Shown piece by piece: positions 1-5,009 of a stretch of 5,009 nt of DNA. The stretch is from Alphaproteobacteria bacterium. GTDB taxonomy: Bacteria; Pseudomonadota; Alphaproteobacteria; Rickettsiales; UBA3002. The stretch lies in contig JAKFUW010000108.1 of assembly GCA_021732545.1 (NCBI GenBank), positions 1 to 5,009 on the forward strand, read 5' to 3'. Both the position numbers and the translations under genes were made by a program. Position 1 is the stretch's first letter. Each line of letters opens with the position of its first letter. Below the pieces are notes generated by a model. The model worked only from the letters and a program-made list of their open reading frames with translations. It did not search any database and had not been told where the DNA came from.

Positions 1-4
1 TTTG

Positions 5-260
5 TCACCCCGTGCTTGTCACGGGTGTGGATTCACATTTGAAGTGCAACCGTTGGTTTAAGAAGACTTCGGCGAGGGTGCGAAAGTCAAGGCATTTTCG
101 CGGCGTATGGTTATAGCGTTGGATTTCATAGAGGATTTTCTCCTGTGTGAGGGTTTGCGGATTGGTTTTTCGTGGCAGGAATCGTCGCAGCCTATTACCA
201 TCACCTCCTCGTCCCGAAGTGGTTGCACAAGCCGAAACAGGCGAGCGCACAGTATAACCA
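5..260 (-). mobile_element. IS30-family transposase remnant, C-terminal part, decayed
   Basis: An 81-codon open frame on the minus strand (250 down to 5) carries the end of an IS30-type DDE transposase. Residues 22-30 (RRFLPRKTN) match the block that follows the catalytic Glu in this family (xENxNGLIRRFLPKGT), and residues 46-63 (YNHTPRKCLDFRTLAEVF) match the conserved NxRPRKxLGFxTPxEVF block. A full transposase is usually over 300 residues, so only about the last quarter remains. The block that should contain the catalytic Glu reads GRGGDGNRLRRF, with no Glu and apparently shortened; DNA further upstream to about 260 still resembles the family but only in another frame, which suggests indels. 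The extreme C-terminus runs into the palindrome at 6-27. No start codon or element ends were identified. This is surely non-functional; the family call is from remembered motifs, not a search. Confidence 0.72.
6..27. repeat. Small palindrome (CCCGTG/CACGGG hairpin)
   Basis: CCCGTG at 9-14 pairs with CACGGG at 20-25 around the 5-nt loop CTTGT, and the stem continues with CA/TG (6-7 with 26-27) past a single bulged C. It resembles the dispersed palindromes of the type GTCATCCCGTGCTTGTCACGGG seen in many proteobacterial genomes. There is no T-run on either side to make it a standard intrinsic terminator. It overlaps the last codons of the IS30 remnant, so it either inserted there or is the sequence beside the old element end. 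Confidence 0.6.
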
Positions 261-269
261 CGACTTATC

Positions 270-365
270 CGTCATTGCGAGGAGGCCATTAGGCCGACGC
301 GGCAATCCATTTTTATTCATAGAGCCAAGATGGGTTGCCACGCTGCTTGGCAGCTCGCAATGGCG
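270..365. repeat. Dispersed palindromic repeat, copy 1 (MITE/REP-like)
   Basis: CGTCATTGCGAG at 270-281 is an inverted repeat of CTCGCAATGGCG at 354-365 with one mismatch in 12. Inside, GGCAATCCAT (301-310) pairs with ATGGGTTGCC (330-339), GGCC pairs with GGCC around ATTA (283-294), and GCCAAG (324-329) pairs with CTTGGC (346-351), so the whole unit can fold into a branched hairpin. The same ends occur at 3282-3372 in this window. No ORF lies inside and no clear target-site duplication flanks it, so it is a non-coding, non-autonomous type of repeat. It abuts the broken side of the IS30 remnant. Confidence 0.8.
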
Positions 366-411
366 CTCCAAAATGAAACATCACAGCCAATCCCTCAACT
401 TTTTTTCTTTT

Positions 412-432
412 CCCTCCCCCACTGGGGGAGGG
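412..432. repeat. Perfect 9-bp G/C hairpin (CCCTCCCCC / GGGGGAGGG)
   Basis: CCCTCCCCC (412-420) and GGGGGAGGG (424-432) are perfect inverted repeats around the loop ACT. The arm is followed by TTAGGGTGGGGGTT, giving the string GGGAGGGTTAGGGTGGGG that I recognise as a short repeat common in many proteobacterial intergenic regions. It lies about 80 nt downstream of the mutT stop and could act as an RNA-end stabiliser or factor-assisted terminator for that transcript. It is not a standard intrinsic terminator for it, because on the minus strand the stem is followed by an A-rich tract, not U. Confidence 0.65.
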
Positions 433-488
433 TTAGGGTGGGGGTTAACGCTGGGGTTATTGTGCGAATCCAACCCCCTGCCTTCCTG

Positions 489-501
489 CCCCTAAAAGGG
501 G
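489..501. repeat. Small hairpin just after mutT (CCCCT/AGGGG)
   Basis: CCCCT (489-493) pairs with AGGGG (497-501) around AAA. Outer bases CTTC (482-485) and GAAG (507-510) can extend it imperfectly. It starts 14 nt beyond the mutT stop codon, a typical place for a 3'-end structure, but no U-run follows on the minus strand. Together with the hairpin at 412-432 it may be one composite repeat. Confidence 0.45.
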
Positions 502-514
502 GAGGTGAAGAAGG

Positions 515-913
515 TCACAACCAATCGCGCAACGCCGCCACCAGCGGAATATCGGCAGGAGGCATCGGCAGGGAACTCATTTCATTCGGGCGTTTCCATG
601 TCAATGCCTGCCCCTCGCACGATTGAGGAATCCCTTGCCAGTTGCGGCACACATAGAGCAGCATCAGCAACCTGAAATCCTCATATTCATGTTCCACAAA
701 GGTCAGTGGTGCAAGGCACGTTTCACATAAATCGAGTGCGAGTTCTTCTTTGATTTCGCGGCGGAGCGCCGCTTGCGGCGCTTCATTGTTTTCAATTTTT
801 CCGCCCGGAAATTCCCACATTCCCGCCATCGATTTTCCCTCAGGCCGTTGGGCGAGCAGCACGCGCCCATCAGTATCAATCAGGGCAACGGCGACGACAT
901 AGATGGTTTTCAT
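515..913 (-). CDS. mutT: MutT-type Nudix hydrolase (8-oxo-dGTP diphosphatase)
   Basis: A 132-residue protein, the usual length for MutT, which hydrolyses 8-oxo-dGTP to the monophosphate in the cytoplasm and so prevents A:T to C:G changes. The hallmark GMWEFPGGK is at residues 31-39, and the Nudix box runs from Gly38 to Leu60 with Glu44, Arg52, Glu53, Glu56 and Glu57 in place as metal ligands and catalytic core. The box's usual last Gly is Ala59. A Glu in CEGQ (residue 100) sits where E. coli MutT has Glu98, and PPADIP (118-123) has Asp where E. coli has the base-recognising Asn. The start ATG is set by the immediate beta strand (IYVVAVAL); no Shine-Dalgarno is seen before it, and a tandem heptamer array ends 5 nt upstream of it. 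It lies 72 nt after argJ on the same strand, probably last gene of the transcript. The Nudix call is secure; strict 8-oxo-dGTP specificity is inferred. Confidence 0.92.
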   Translation of the reverse strand: MKTIYVVAVALIDTDGRVLLAQRPEGKSMAGMWEFPGGKIENNEAPQAALRREIKEELALDLCETCLAPLTFVEHEYEDFRLLMLLYVCRNWQGIPQSCEGQALTWKRPNEMSSLPMPPADIPLVAALRDWL

Positions 914-918
914 GAGAA

Positions 919-946
919 GTTACCAGTTGCCAGTCGCCAGTTGCCA
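919..946. repeat. Tandem heptamer array (GTTGCCA x4) before mutT
   Basis: Four adjacent 7-mers read GTTACCA, GTTGCCA, GTCGCCA, GTTGCCA on the plus strand. They sit 5 nt upstream of the mutT ATG (minus strand), occupying the place where a ribosome binding site would be. Copies differ by single bases, so the array has aged rather than arisen very recently. As it is outside coding DNA, copy-number change would not shift a frame but would alter the mutT leader. Confidence 0.75.
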
Positions 947-959
947 GCTATCTTCTGAA

Positions 960-983
960 ACCCGCAACCTGACACCCGTAACC
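960..983. repeat. Direct repeat ACCCGYAACC x2
   Basis: ACCCGCAACC (960-969) and ACCCGTAACC (974-983) are 10-bp direct copies with one mismatch, separated by TGAC. They lie in the argJ-mutT gap right after the argJ stop codon (988-986). With the heptamers at 919-946 they make nearly the whole 72-nt gap repetitive; it may be one degenerate repeat tract. Confidence 0.6.
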
Positions 984-985
984 CC

Positions 986-2224
986 CTATGAGCGGTAATC
1001 CGCATTAATCGCGATATAGCCATGTGTCAGATCGCACGTCCACACGGTAGCGCACCCAGCACCCTTGCCCACACTGACATGGAGCACAATGTGGCGGCCT
1101 TTCATATAGGCCACCACCGGCGCTTCGTCATAGCCTGCAATCACCGCGCCCGCGCGTGCAATTTCGTGTTTGCCAAACGCAATCGCAATGTCGGATTGAT
1201 CGAGCGGTTCGCCGGTTTTGCCGACCGCCATCACAATGCGCCCCCAATTGGCATCTTCGCCCGCAATCGCGGTTTTAATCAGCGGCGAATTGGCAATCGC
1301 CATCGCCATAATATGCGCTGATTGATCGCTGGTTGCGCCGCGCACATTCACCTCGATGAATTTTTGGACGCCTTCACCATCGCGCACCACCAGCTGCGCG
1401 AGTTCTATCGCGCACGACGTGAACGCAGCGGCAAAGGCTGCATATTCGGGTTGATGCTCATTTTCAATTCGCGCATGAGCGGCTTTATTCGTGGCATAGG
1501 CCAGCACCGTATCATTGGTGGAGGTATCGCCATCCACCGTGATGGAATTAAACGATCGCTGGTTAGCATCCGACAACACACGCTGCAACATGGTGGGCGA
1601 AATGTTGGCATCGGTGAACATAAAGCCCAGCATGGTGGCCATGTTGGGCGCGATCATGCCCGAACCCTTGGCGATGCCCTGAATGGTCACGCGGTGGCCA
1701 CCAATCTCAACCATTCGGCTGACTTGTTTGGCAAAAGTATCGGTGGTGCGGATGGCATGGGCCGCATCGCCCCAGCCATCGGCTGACAGTGATTCGCCAA
1801 GCGTTGCAATCGCCGATTTCATCGCATCAAGCGGTACATGCTGACCAATCACTCCGGTGGATGCTACCATCACTTCGGTGGCTTCGCAGCCTGCCAGTTG
1901 CGCGACTGCCGCTGCCGTTTCACGCGCGGCATTCAACCCTTGCGCGCCCGTAAAGGCATTGGCTTGACCCGCATTGACGAGCAAGGCGCGGCATTGCCCC
2001 GCATGGGATGTGAGCGATTGACGGCACCATTGCACCGGAGCCGCCGCCGTGGTCGATTGCGTGAACACACCCGCCACACTGGTGCCCGCGTCGCACACCA
2101 CCAGCAGCATATCGGGGCGGTCCTGATAGCGCAGGCCAAACGCTCCGGTGCTCACGCGAACGCCAGCAACGGGCACTAGGGCCGGCACATCGTTCGGTGC
2201 CAGAGGGGAAACAGCCAATGCCAT
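986..2224 (-). CDS. argJ: Bifunctional ornithine acetyltransferase / N-acetylglutamate synthase
   Basis: ArgJ moves the acetyl group from N-acetylornithine to glutamate, giving ornithine and N-acetylglutamate in the cyclic arginine pathway; some homologues also use acetyl-CoA. The 412 residues match the normal full length. Visible landmarks are NAGQANAFTG (84-93), STGVIG (122-127), the self-cleavage site KGSGMIAPNMATMLGF (186-201) with Thr197 as the expected nucleophile that starts the beta chain, DGDTSTNDTV (231-240), ANWGRIVMAVGK (325-336) and the C-terminal CDLTHGYIAINADY. The ATG is chosen because the SPLAP...GVR opening fits alphaproteobacterial ArgJ starts; the preceding gene stops only 11 nt upstream, with no good Shine-Dalgarno between, which suggests co-transcription and translational coupling. 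It ends with TAG. No frameshift or missing motif is seen. Whether it is mono- or bifunctional cannot be told from sequence. Confidence 0.97.
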   Translation of the reverse strand: MALAVSPLAPNDVPALVPVAGVRVSTGAFGLRYQDRPDMLLVVCDAGTSVAGVFTQSTTAAAPVQWCRQSLTSHAGQCRALLVNAGQANAFTGAQGLNAARETAAAVAQLAGCEATEVMVASTGVIGQHVPLDAMKSAIATLGESLSADGWGDAAHAIRTTDTFAKQVSRMVEIGGHRVTIQGIAKGSGMIAPNMATMLGFMFTDANISPTMLQRVLSDANQRSFNSITVDGDTSTNDTVLAYATNKAAHARIENEHQPEYAAFAAAFTSCAIELAQLVVRDGEGVQKFIEVNVRGATSDQSAHIMAMAIANSPLIKTAIAGEDANWGRIVMAVGKTGEPLDQSDIAIAFGKHEIARAGAVIAGYDEAPVVAYMKGRHIVLHVSVGKGAGCATVWTCDLTHGYIAINADYRS

Positions 2225-2235
2225 CGATCAGCCGC

Positions 2236-3096
2236 TTACTCTGCTTTAGGCGCAGGGGTTTTGGTGAGGTCTTTTTCTTTGCCATCCGCATCAAAATATT
2301 TCACGCCCGTGCTATCGACCAGCTTGTTGACATATTCATTCAAGCGCGATTCTGCGAGCTTGGATTTGAGCGCCTCTTTGCTATCGGTAAACGTTGGCGC
2401 TTTCACCTTGCGGCGGTCTTCCACCTTAATGATGTGCCAGCCAAACGGGCTTTTAACCGGGCCTGAAATCTTACCTTTTTTCAAAGCAAACACCGCCTTG
2501 CCAAATTCTGGCACCATTTTTTCTTCCGTAAAATAACCCAGATCGCCGCCTTTGGCTTTGCTGCCAGGATCGGTTGAATTTTCCGATGCCAACTTTTCAA
2601 AATCCGCACCCGCGTCGATTTTCTTTTTCAGCGCTTTGGCTTTATCTTCCGAATCCACCAGAATGTGGCGCGCGCGCACTTCTTCCTTTCCCTTAAGTTC
2701 TTTGATGGCCTTGTCATATTCGGCTTTCACATCATCGTCGCTGACAATCTGATCCATTTTCTTTTCCATAAAACCACGCACTACCAATTTGCGCTTAGCA
2801 TCTTCAATGTTGCGTTTGACCGCTTCGTCTTGATCGATTTTCATTTTCACCGCTTCGTCATAGAGCAGATATTCGCTCACAATACCGCGCAGCACATTTT
2901 GTTTAATCGGCTCTTCCATTTTATCAAATGCAGGTACCTGACCATCGGGAAACAGGCCCGACCACAACGTATCGACTTCGGATTTTTTAATTTCGCGATT
3001 CCCCACTTCCAATATCACATAGTCGCTAGCAGCAAAGGCGGCAGTGGCCGCAAACAAACAAGTCGTAGCAAGCAAGGCTTTGGTAAAACGCAACAT
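2236..3096 (-). CDS. Secreted parvulin-type peptidyl-prolyl cis-trans isomerase
   Basis: A 286-residue exported foldase that should catalyse prolyl isomerisation of proteins in the periplasm. Residues 1-22 form a Sec signal peptide: basic MLRFTK, a hydrophobic stretch, and an AFA-A cleavage site after residue 22 or 23. A charged helical SurA/PrsA-like N domain spans about 28-135. The parvulin (rotamase) domain spans about 139-227, with RARHILV (141-147), FEKLASENSTDPGS (166-179), GGDLGYF (183-189), MVPEF (194-198) and SPFGWHIIKVEDRR (216-229). The Lys/Ala/Pro-rich tail (from about 270) looks disordered. There is no lipobox, so it is soluble rather than a lipoprotein. A good AAGGA sits 7 nt before the ATG. 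It is first in the leftward group with argJ and mutT and divergent from secA, fitting a role with exported proteins. It is PrsA/PpiC-like; I do not assign a symbol. Confidence 0.94.
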   Translation of the reverse strand: MLRFTKALLATTCLFAATAAFAASDYVILEVGNREIKKSEVDTLWSGLFPDGQVPAFDKMEEPIKQNVLRGIVSEYLLYDEAVKMKIDQDEAVKRNIEDAKRKLVVRGFMEKKMDQIVSDDDVKAEYDKAIKELKGKEEVRARHILVDSEDKAKALKKKIDAGADFEKLASENSTDPGSKAKGGDLGYFTEEKMVPEFGKAVFALKKGKISGPVKSPFGWHIIKVEDRRKVKAPTFTDSKEALKSKLAESRLNEYVNKLVDSTGVKYFDADGKEKDLTKTPAPKAE

Positions 3097-3103
3097 ATCA
3101 GGT

Positions 3104-3108
3104 TCCTT
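3104..3108 (-). promoter_or_regulatory. Ribosome binding site of the parvulin gene
   Basis: AAGGA on the minus strand (TCCTT on plus) with a 7-nt spacer to the ATG whose first base is 3096. It supports this start over downstream Met codons, as does the complete signal peptide that follows. Confidence 0.75.
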
Positions 3109-3126
3109 TTCAGCGGATGTTTGAAG

Positions 3127-3132
3127 GTTATA
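3127..3132 (-). promoter_or_regulatory. Possible -10 box for the parvulin-argJ-mutT transcript
   Basis: Minus strand TATAAC (5 of 6 to TATAAT) lies about 30 nt upstream of the parvulin ATG. The -35 position at 17-18 nt is poor (GATAAA-like); a better TTGAAA (3161-3166) is too far away unless paired with the weaker CATAGG nearer to it. So a promoter is expected here because the genes diverge, but the exact boxes are uncertain. Confidence 0.3.
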
Positions 3133-3177
3133 AATTGCCTATGACATACTTTATCGTGCCTTTCAAGCGTGTTGAAT

Positions 3178-3256
3178 TGGTTTTGCACCTCGCGGTGCTG
3201 TGGTTTTGCACCTCGCGGTGTGTAGCTCTGCACCTCGCGGTGCTGTGGTTTTGCAC
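3178..3256. repeat. Tandem array of 22-23 bp units, each with a small hairpin
   Basis: The 14-mer TGCACCTCGCGGTG occurs identically at 3184-3197, 3207-3220 and 3229-3242 (period 23 then 22), and a fourth unit begins at 3252 but stops after TGCAC. Most units are preceded by TGGTTTT (GTAGCTC in front of the third). Each core folds as GCACC-TCGC-GGTG(C), so the RNA or DNA would show three small stem-loops in a row. It lies between the two divergent promoters. No protein is proposed; the frames through it simply repeat. Confidence 0.88.
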
Positions 3257-3281
3257 AGATAGCTGAGAAGGCTACTCGTTT

Positions 3282-3372
3282 CGTCATTGCGAGGAGCCCA
3301 AGGCGACGTGGCAATCTATACCCATTAGCATGGATTGCTTCGTTAAACCCTTCGGGTTTGCTCGCAATGACG
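3282..3372. repeat. Dispersed palindromic repeat, copy 2 (perfect 12-bp ends)
   Basis: CGTCATTGCGAG (3282-3293) is a perfect inverted repeat of CTCGCAATGACG (3361-3372). Inside, GCAATC (3311-3316) pairs with GATTGC (3333-3338), and AAACCC (3345-3350) pairs with GGGTTT (3354-3359) around TTC. The 91-bp unit shares its ends and the inner GGCAATC arm with copy 1 at 270-365, but the middle differs in sequence and length. It carries no ORF. It ends 31 bp before the likely secA -35 box, so it is upstream of, not within, the core promoter. Confidence 0.85.
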
Positions 3373-3379
3373 TGTAATT

Positions 3380-3396
3380 AAAGTGACTCTCACTTT
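3380..3396. promoter_or_regulatory. Operator-like perfect palindrome upstream of secA
   Basis: AAAGTGA (3380-3386) and TCACTTT (3390-3396) are perfect inverted repeats around CTC, a 17-bp dyad with the dimension of a dimeric repressor or activator site. It ends 7 bp before TTGACA of the likely secA promoter. A direct repeat TGTAATT flanks it at 3373-3379 and 3399-3405. The regulator is unknown; the role is inferred from symmetry and position only. As RNA from the opposite strand it could also be a weak hairpin. Confidence 0.45.
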
Positions 3397-3403
3397 GTTG
3401 TAA

Positions 3404-3432
3404 TTGACAAGGCGCTGTGCAGTACCTATGTG
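3404..3432 (+). promoter_or_regulatory. Likely secA promoter
   Basis: A perfect -35 TTGACA (3404-3409) is followed after 17 bp by TATGTG (3427-3432), which matches only the TAT of TATAAT. An alternative -10, CATAAT (3437-3442, 5 of 6), has no good -35 at the right distance. Either choice gives a leader of only about 10-20 nt before secA, containing just the ribosome binding site, with no room for a secM-like regulatory peptide. Confidence 0.45.
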
Positions 3433-3446
3433 TGAGCATAATGTTT

Positions 3447-3450
3447 AGGA
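3447..3450 (+). promoter_or_regulatory. Ribosome binding site of secA
   Basis: AGGA with a 7-nt spacer (AATACAC) before the ATG at 3458. It fixes the secA start, which also agrees with the conserved N-terminus MIGHLARKIFGSSNDR. Confidence 0.75.
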
Positions 3451-3457
3451 AATACAC

Positions 3458-5009
3458 ATGATCGGACATCTGGCCAGAAAAATCTTCGGAAGCTCTAACG
3501 ACCGTATGGTCAAGGGTTTTGCGCGCGATATCGACGCGATTAATGCGCTGGAGTCCTCGCTCAAAACCCTCAGCGACGATCAGTTGATTGCCAAAACGCA
3601 AGAATTTCGCACCAAGCTGGAATCAGGCACCAAGCCAGATGATCTGTTGCACGAGGCATTCGCCGTGGTGCGCGAGGCCTCGGTGCGCGTGCTTGGCATG
3701 CGCCATTTTGATGTGCAGCTGGTGGGCGGCATGGTGCTGCATAAGGGCATGATTTCGGAGATGAAAACGGGAGAAGGCAAAACGCTGGTGGCCACCTTGC
3801 CTGCTTACCTGAATGCACTTTCAGGCCAAGGCGTGCATGTGGTGACGGTCAATGATTATCTGGCGCGCCGCGATTCGGCATGGATGGGCAAAGTGTTCCG
3901 CTTTCTGGGCCTCACCGTGGGCGTGATCATCCATGATCTGGATGATGATGAGCGCCGCGAAGCTTACGCGTGCGACATCACCTATGGCACCAACAACGAG
4001 CTGGGATTCGATTATCTGCGCGACAATATGAAATATGCGCGCAATGAGATGGTGCAGCGCGAATTTCACTACGCGATTGTCGATGAGGTGGATTCGATTT
4101 TAATCGATGAAGCCCGCACGCCGCTGATTATCTCTGGCCCGACCGAAGATAATTCCGATCTATACACCAAAATCAACCGCCTGATTCCGCAAGTGCAAGC
4201 CGAATATGTCGATATCGATAAAAAAACCCGCAGCGTGACGATGAATGAAGAAGGCGTGATCGCAGTGGAGGCTTTGTTGGTCAAAGCGGGGTTGCTCGCC
4301 GATGGCTCCAGCCTCTATGACATTGAAAATGTCTCGGTGGTGCATCACGTTAATCAGGCGCTCAAAGCGCATCATTTATTCAGCCGCGATGTGGATTATA
4401 TCGTCAAAGATAACAAGGTGATCATCATCGACGAATTCACGGGCCGCATGATGGATGGCCGTCGCTATTCTGAAGGGCTGCATCAGGCGCTGGAGGCCAA
4501 AGAAGGTGCGCACATCCAGAACGAAAATCAGACGCTGGCATCGATCACCTTCCAGAATTATTTCAGGCTATACCCTAAACTTTCCGGCATGACCGGCACC
4601 GCGATGACCGAAGCATCGGAGTTTGAAGATATTTACAAGTTAAATGTAGTCGAGATCCCAACCAACGTAGCGGTTAGTCGCAAAGATTCGGACGACGAAA
4701 TCTACCGCACCTCGGATGAACGCGATAACGCCATTATCGAGCTGATTAAAGAATGTCACGAGCGCGGGCAGCCGGTGTTGGTGGGCACCGTCAGCATCGA
4801 GAAATCTGAGGATTTCTCCAAACAACTTAAAAAAGCCAAAATTGCGCACCATGTTCTCAATGCACGCTATCACGAGCAAGAAGCGCAGATTATCTCGCTC
4901 GCAGGTCGCCTTGGCGCTGTTACCATCGCCACCAACATGGCGGGGCGTGGCACCGATATTCAATTGGGCGGTAATGTGGAAATGTTATATCGCGAGCGCC
5001 ACCCTGAGC
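3458..5009 (+). CDS. secA: Preprotein translocase ATPase SecA (N-terminal 517 residues, cut by window end)
   Basis: SecA binds preproteins and drives them through the SecYEG channel by ATP hydrolysis at the inner membrane. The frame is open from the ATG to the window edge; full SecA is usually near 900 residues, so about 55-60% is present. NBD1 holds Walker A TGEGKT (104-109, Lys108) and Walker B DEVD (209-212) within AIVDEVDSILIDEARTP. The preprotein cross-linking domain follows (about 225-375), then GMTGTA (377-382) and NBD2 with VGTVSIEKSE (442-451) and TNMAGRGTDIQLGGN (492-506), which has Arg497 and Asp500 of helicase motif VI-like sequence. The helical scaffold, helical wing and C-terminal zinc-binding tail are beyond the edge and cannot be judged. 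No internal stop or frameshift is seen. It diverges from the secreted parvulin across 361 bp, a sensible pairing of export and folding. Confidence 0.98.
   Translation, partial: MIGHLARKIFGSSNDRMVKGFARDIDAINALESSLKTLSDDQLIAKTQEFRTKLESGTKPDDLLHEAFAVVREASVRVLGMRHFDVQLVGGMVLHKGMISEMKTGEGKTLVATLPAYLNALSGQGVHVVTVNDYLARRDSAWMGKVFRFLGLTVGVIIHDLDDDERREAYACDITYGTNNELGFDYLRDNMKYARNEMVQREFHYAIVDEVDSILIDEARTPLIISGPTEDNSDLYTKINRLIPQVQAEYVDIDKKTRSVTMNEEGVIAVEALLVKAGLLADGSSLYDIENVSVVHHVNQALKAHHLFSRDVDYIVKDNKVIIIDEFTGRMMDGRRYSEGLHQALEAKEGAHIQNENQTLASITFQNYFRLYPKLSGMTGTAMTEASEFEDIYKLNVVEIPTNVAVSRKDSDDEIYRTSDERDNAIIELIKECHERGQPVLVGTVSIEKSEDFSKQLKKAKIAHHVLNARYHEQEAQIISLAGRLGAVTIATNMAGRGTDIQLGGNVEMLYRERHPE

Noticed and set aside
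412..432. Intrinsic terminator of mutT
   Set aside because: The stem is strong, but on the minus strand it is followed by A-rich sequence and not a U-run, so it is kept as a repeat with only a possible 3'-end role.
172..626. Plus-strand frames of 98-107 codons
   Set aside because: They run through the IS remnant, palindromic repeat and G/C hairpins and into the mutT end; composition follows the repeats and no ribosome binding site is seen.
1322..1786. Plus-strand 154-codon frame
   Set aside because: It is antisense to the conserved core of argJ and has no recognisable domain.
2665..3144. Plus-strand 159-codon frame
   Set aside because: It is antisense to the parvulin gene, is rich in Phe/His/Ile as expected of a shadow frame, and shows no motif.
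3178..3256. CRISPR array
   Set aside because: Repeats are only 14 bp, the intervening 8-9 bp are nearly the same rather than unique, and there are three and a part units with no cas gene in view.
3015..3314. Minus-strand 99-codon frame with repeated AKPQHREVQ
   Set aside because: The peptide repeat is just the translation of the tandem DNA array, and the frame overlaps the parvulin start and the palindromic repeat.
3433..3457. SecM-like arrest peptide or riboswitch controlling secA
   Set aside because: The stretch between the likely promoter and the ATG is too short and contains no small ORF or structured leader.
3570..4963. Minus-strand frames opposite secA
   Set aside because: All lie antisense to strongly conserved SecA motifs and show no start signals or domains.
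1..5009. tRNA, rRNA, or a defence/toxin-antitoxin system
   Set aside because: No cloverleaf, rRNA motif, or paired small genes were seen; all long frames are explained by four housekeeping genes.

Overview
The window looks like a chromosomal segment of a free-living or only mildly reduced alphaproteobacterium. The reasons are the gene order (secA divergent from a periplasmic parvulin, argJ and mutT, a neighbourhood I recognise from alphaproteobacteria), a SecA sequence of alphaproteobacterial character, and the presence of the ArgJ step of arginine synthesis, which strongly reduced endosymbionts usually lack. I cannot name a genus from sequence alone.

Layout, left to right. Positions 1-514 hold no intact gene. 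There is a small palindrome (6-27), a decayed C-terminal piece of an IS30-family transposase on the minus strand (about 5-260), a roughly 96-bp palindromic repeat (270-365) and two G/C-rich hairpins (412-432, 489-501) just beyond the end of mutT. Positions 515-3096 are a minus-strand, probably co-transcribed group, read from right to left: secreted parvulin-type peptidyl-prolyl isomerase, argJ, mutT. A short-repeat tract separates argJ from mutT. Positions 3097-3457 form a divergent intergenic region with a three-copy 22-23 bp tandem array, a second copy (91 bp) of the palindromic repeat with perfect 12-bp ends, a perfect 7+7 bp operator-like palindrome, and a likely secA promoter. From 3458 to the right edge runs the first 517 codons of secA on the plus strand, cut by the window end.

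Functionally, SecA drives preproteins through SecYEG, and the divergent parvulin carries a signal peptide and probably helps exported proteins fold in the periplasm, so the two share a pathway across one intergenic region. ArgJ (ornithine acetyltransferase) and MutT (8-oxo-dGTP hydrolase) are housekeeping genes that ride in the parvulin transcript.

I found no convincing new multi-gene system. What is worth a second look is the density of at least five different short repeat types packed into about 0.95 kb of non-coding DNA, two of them touching likely expression signals (upstream of secA and directly in front of mutT).
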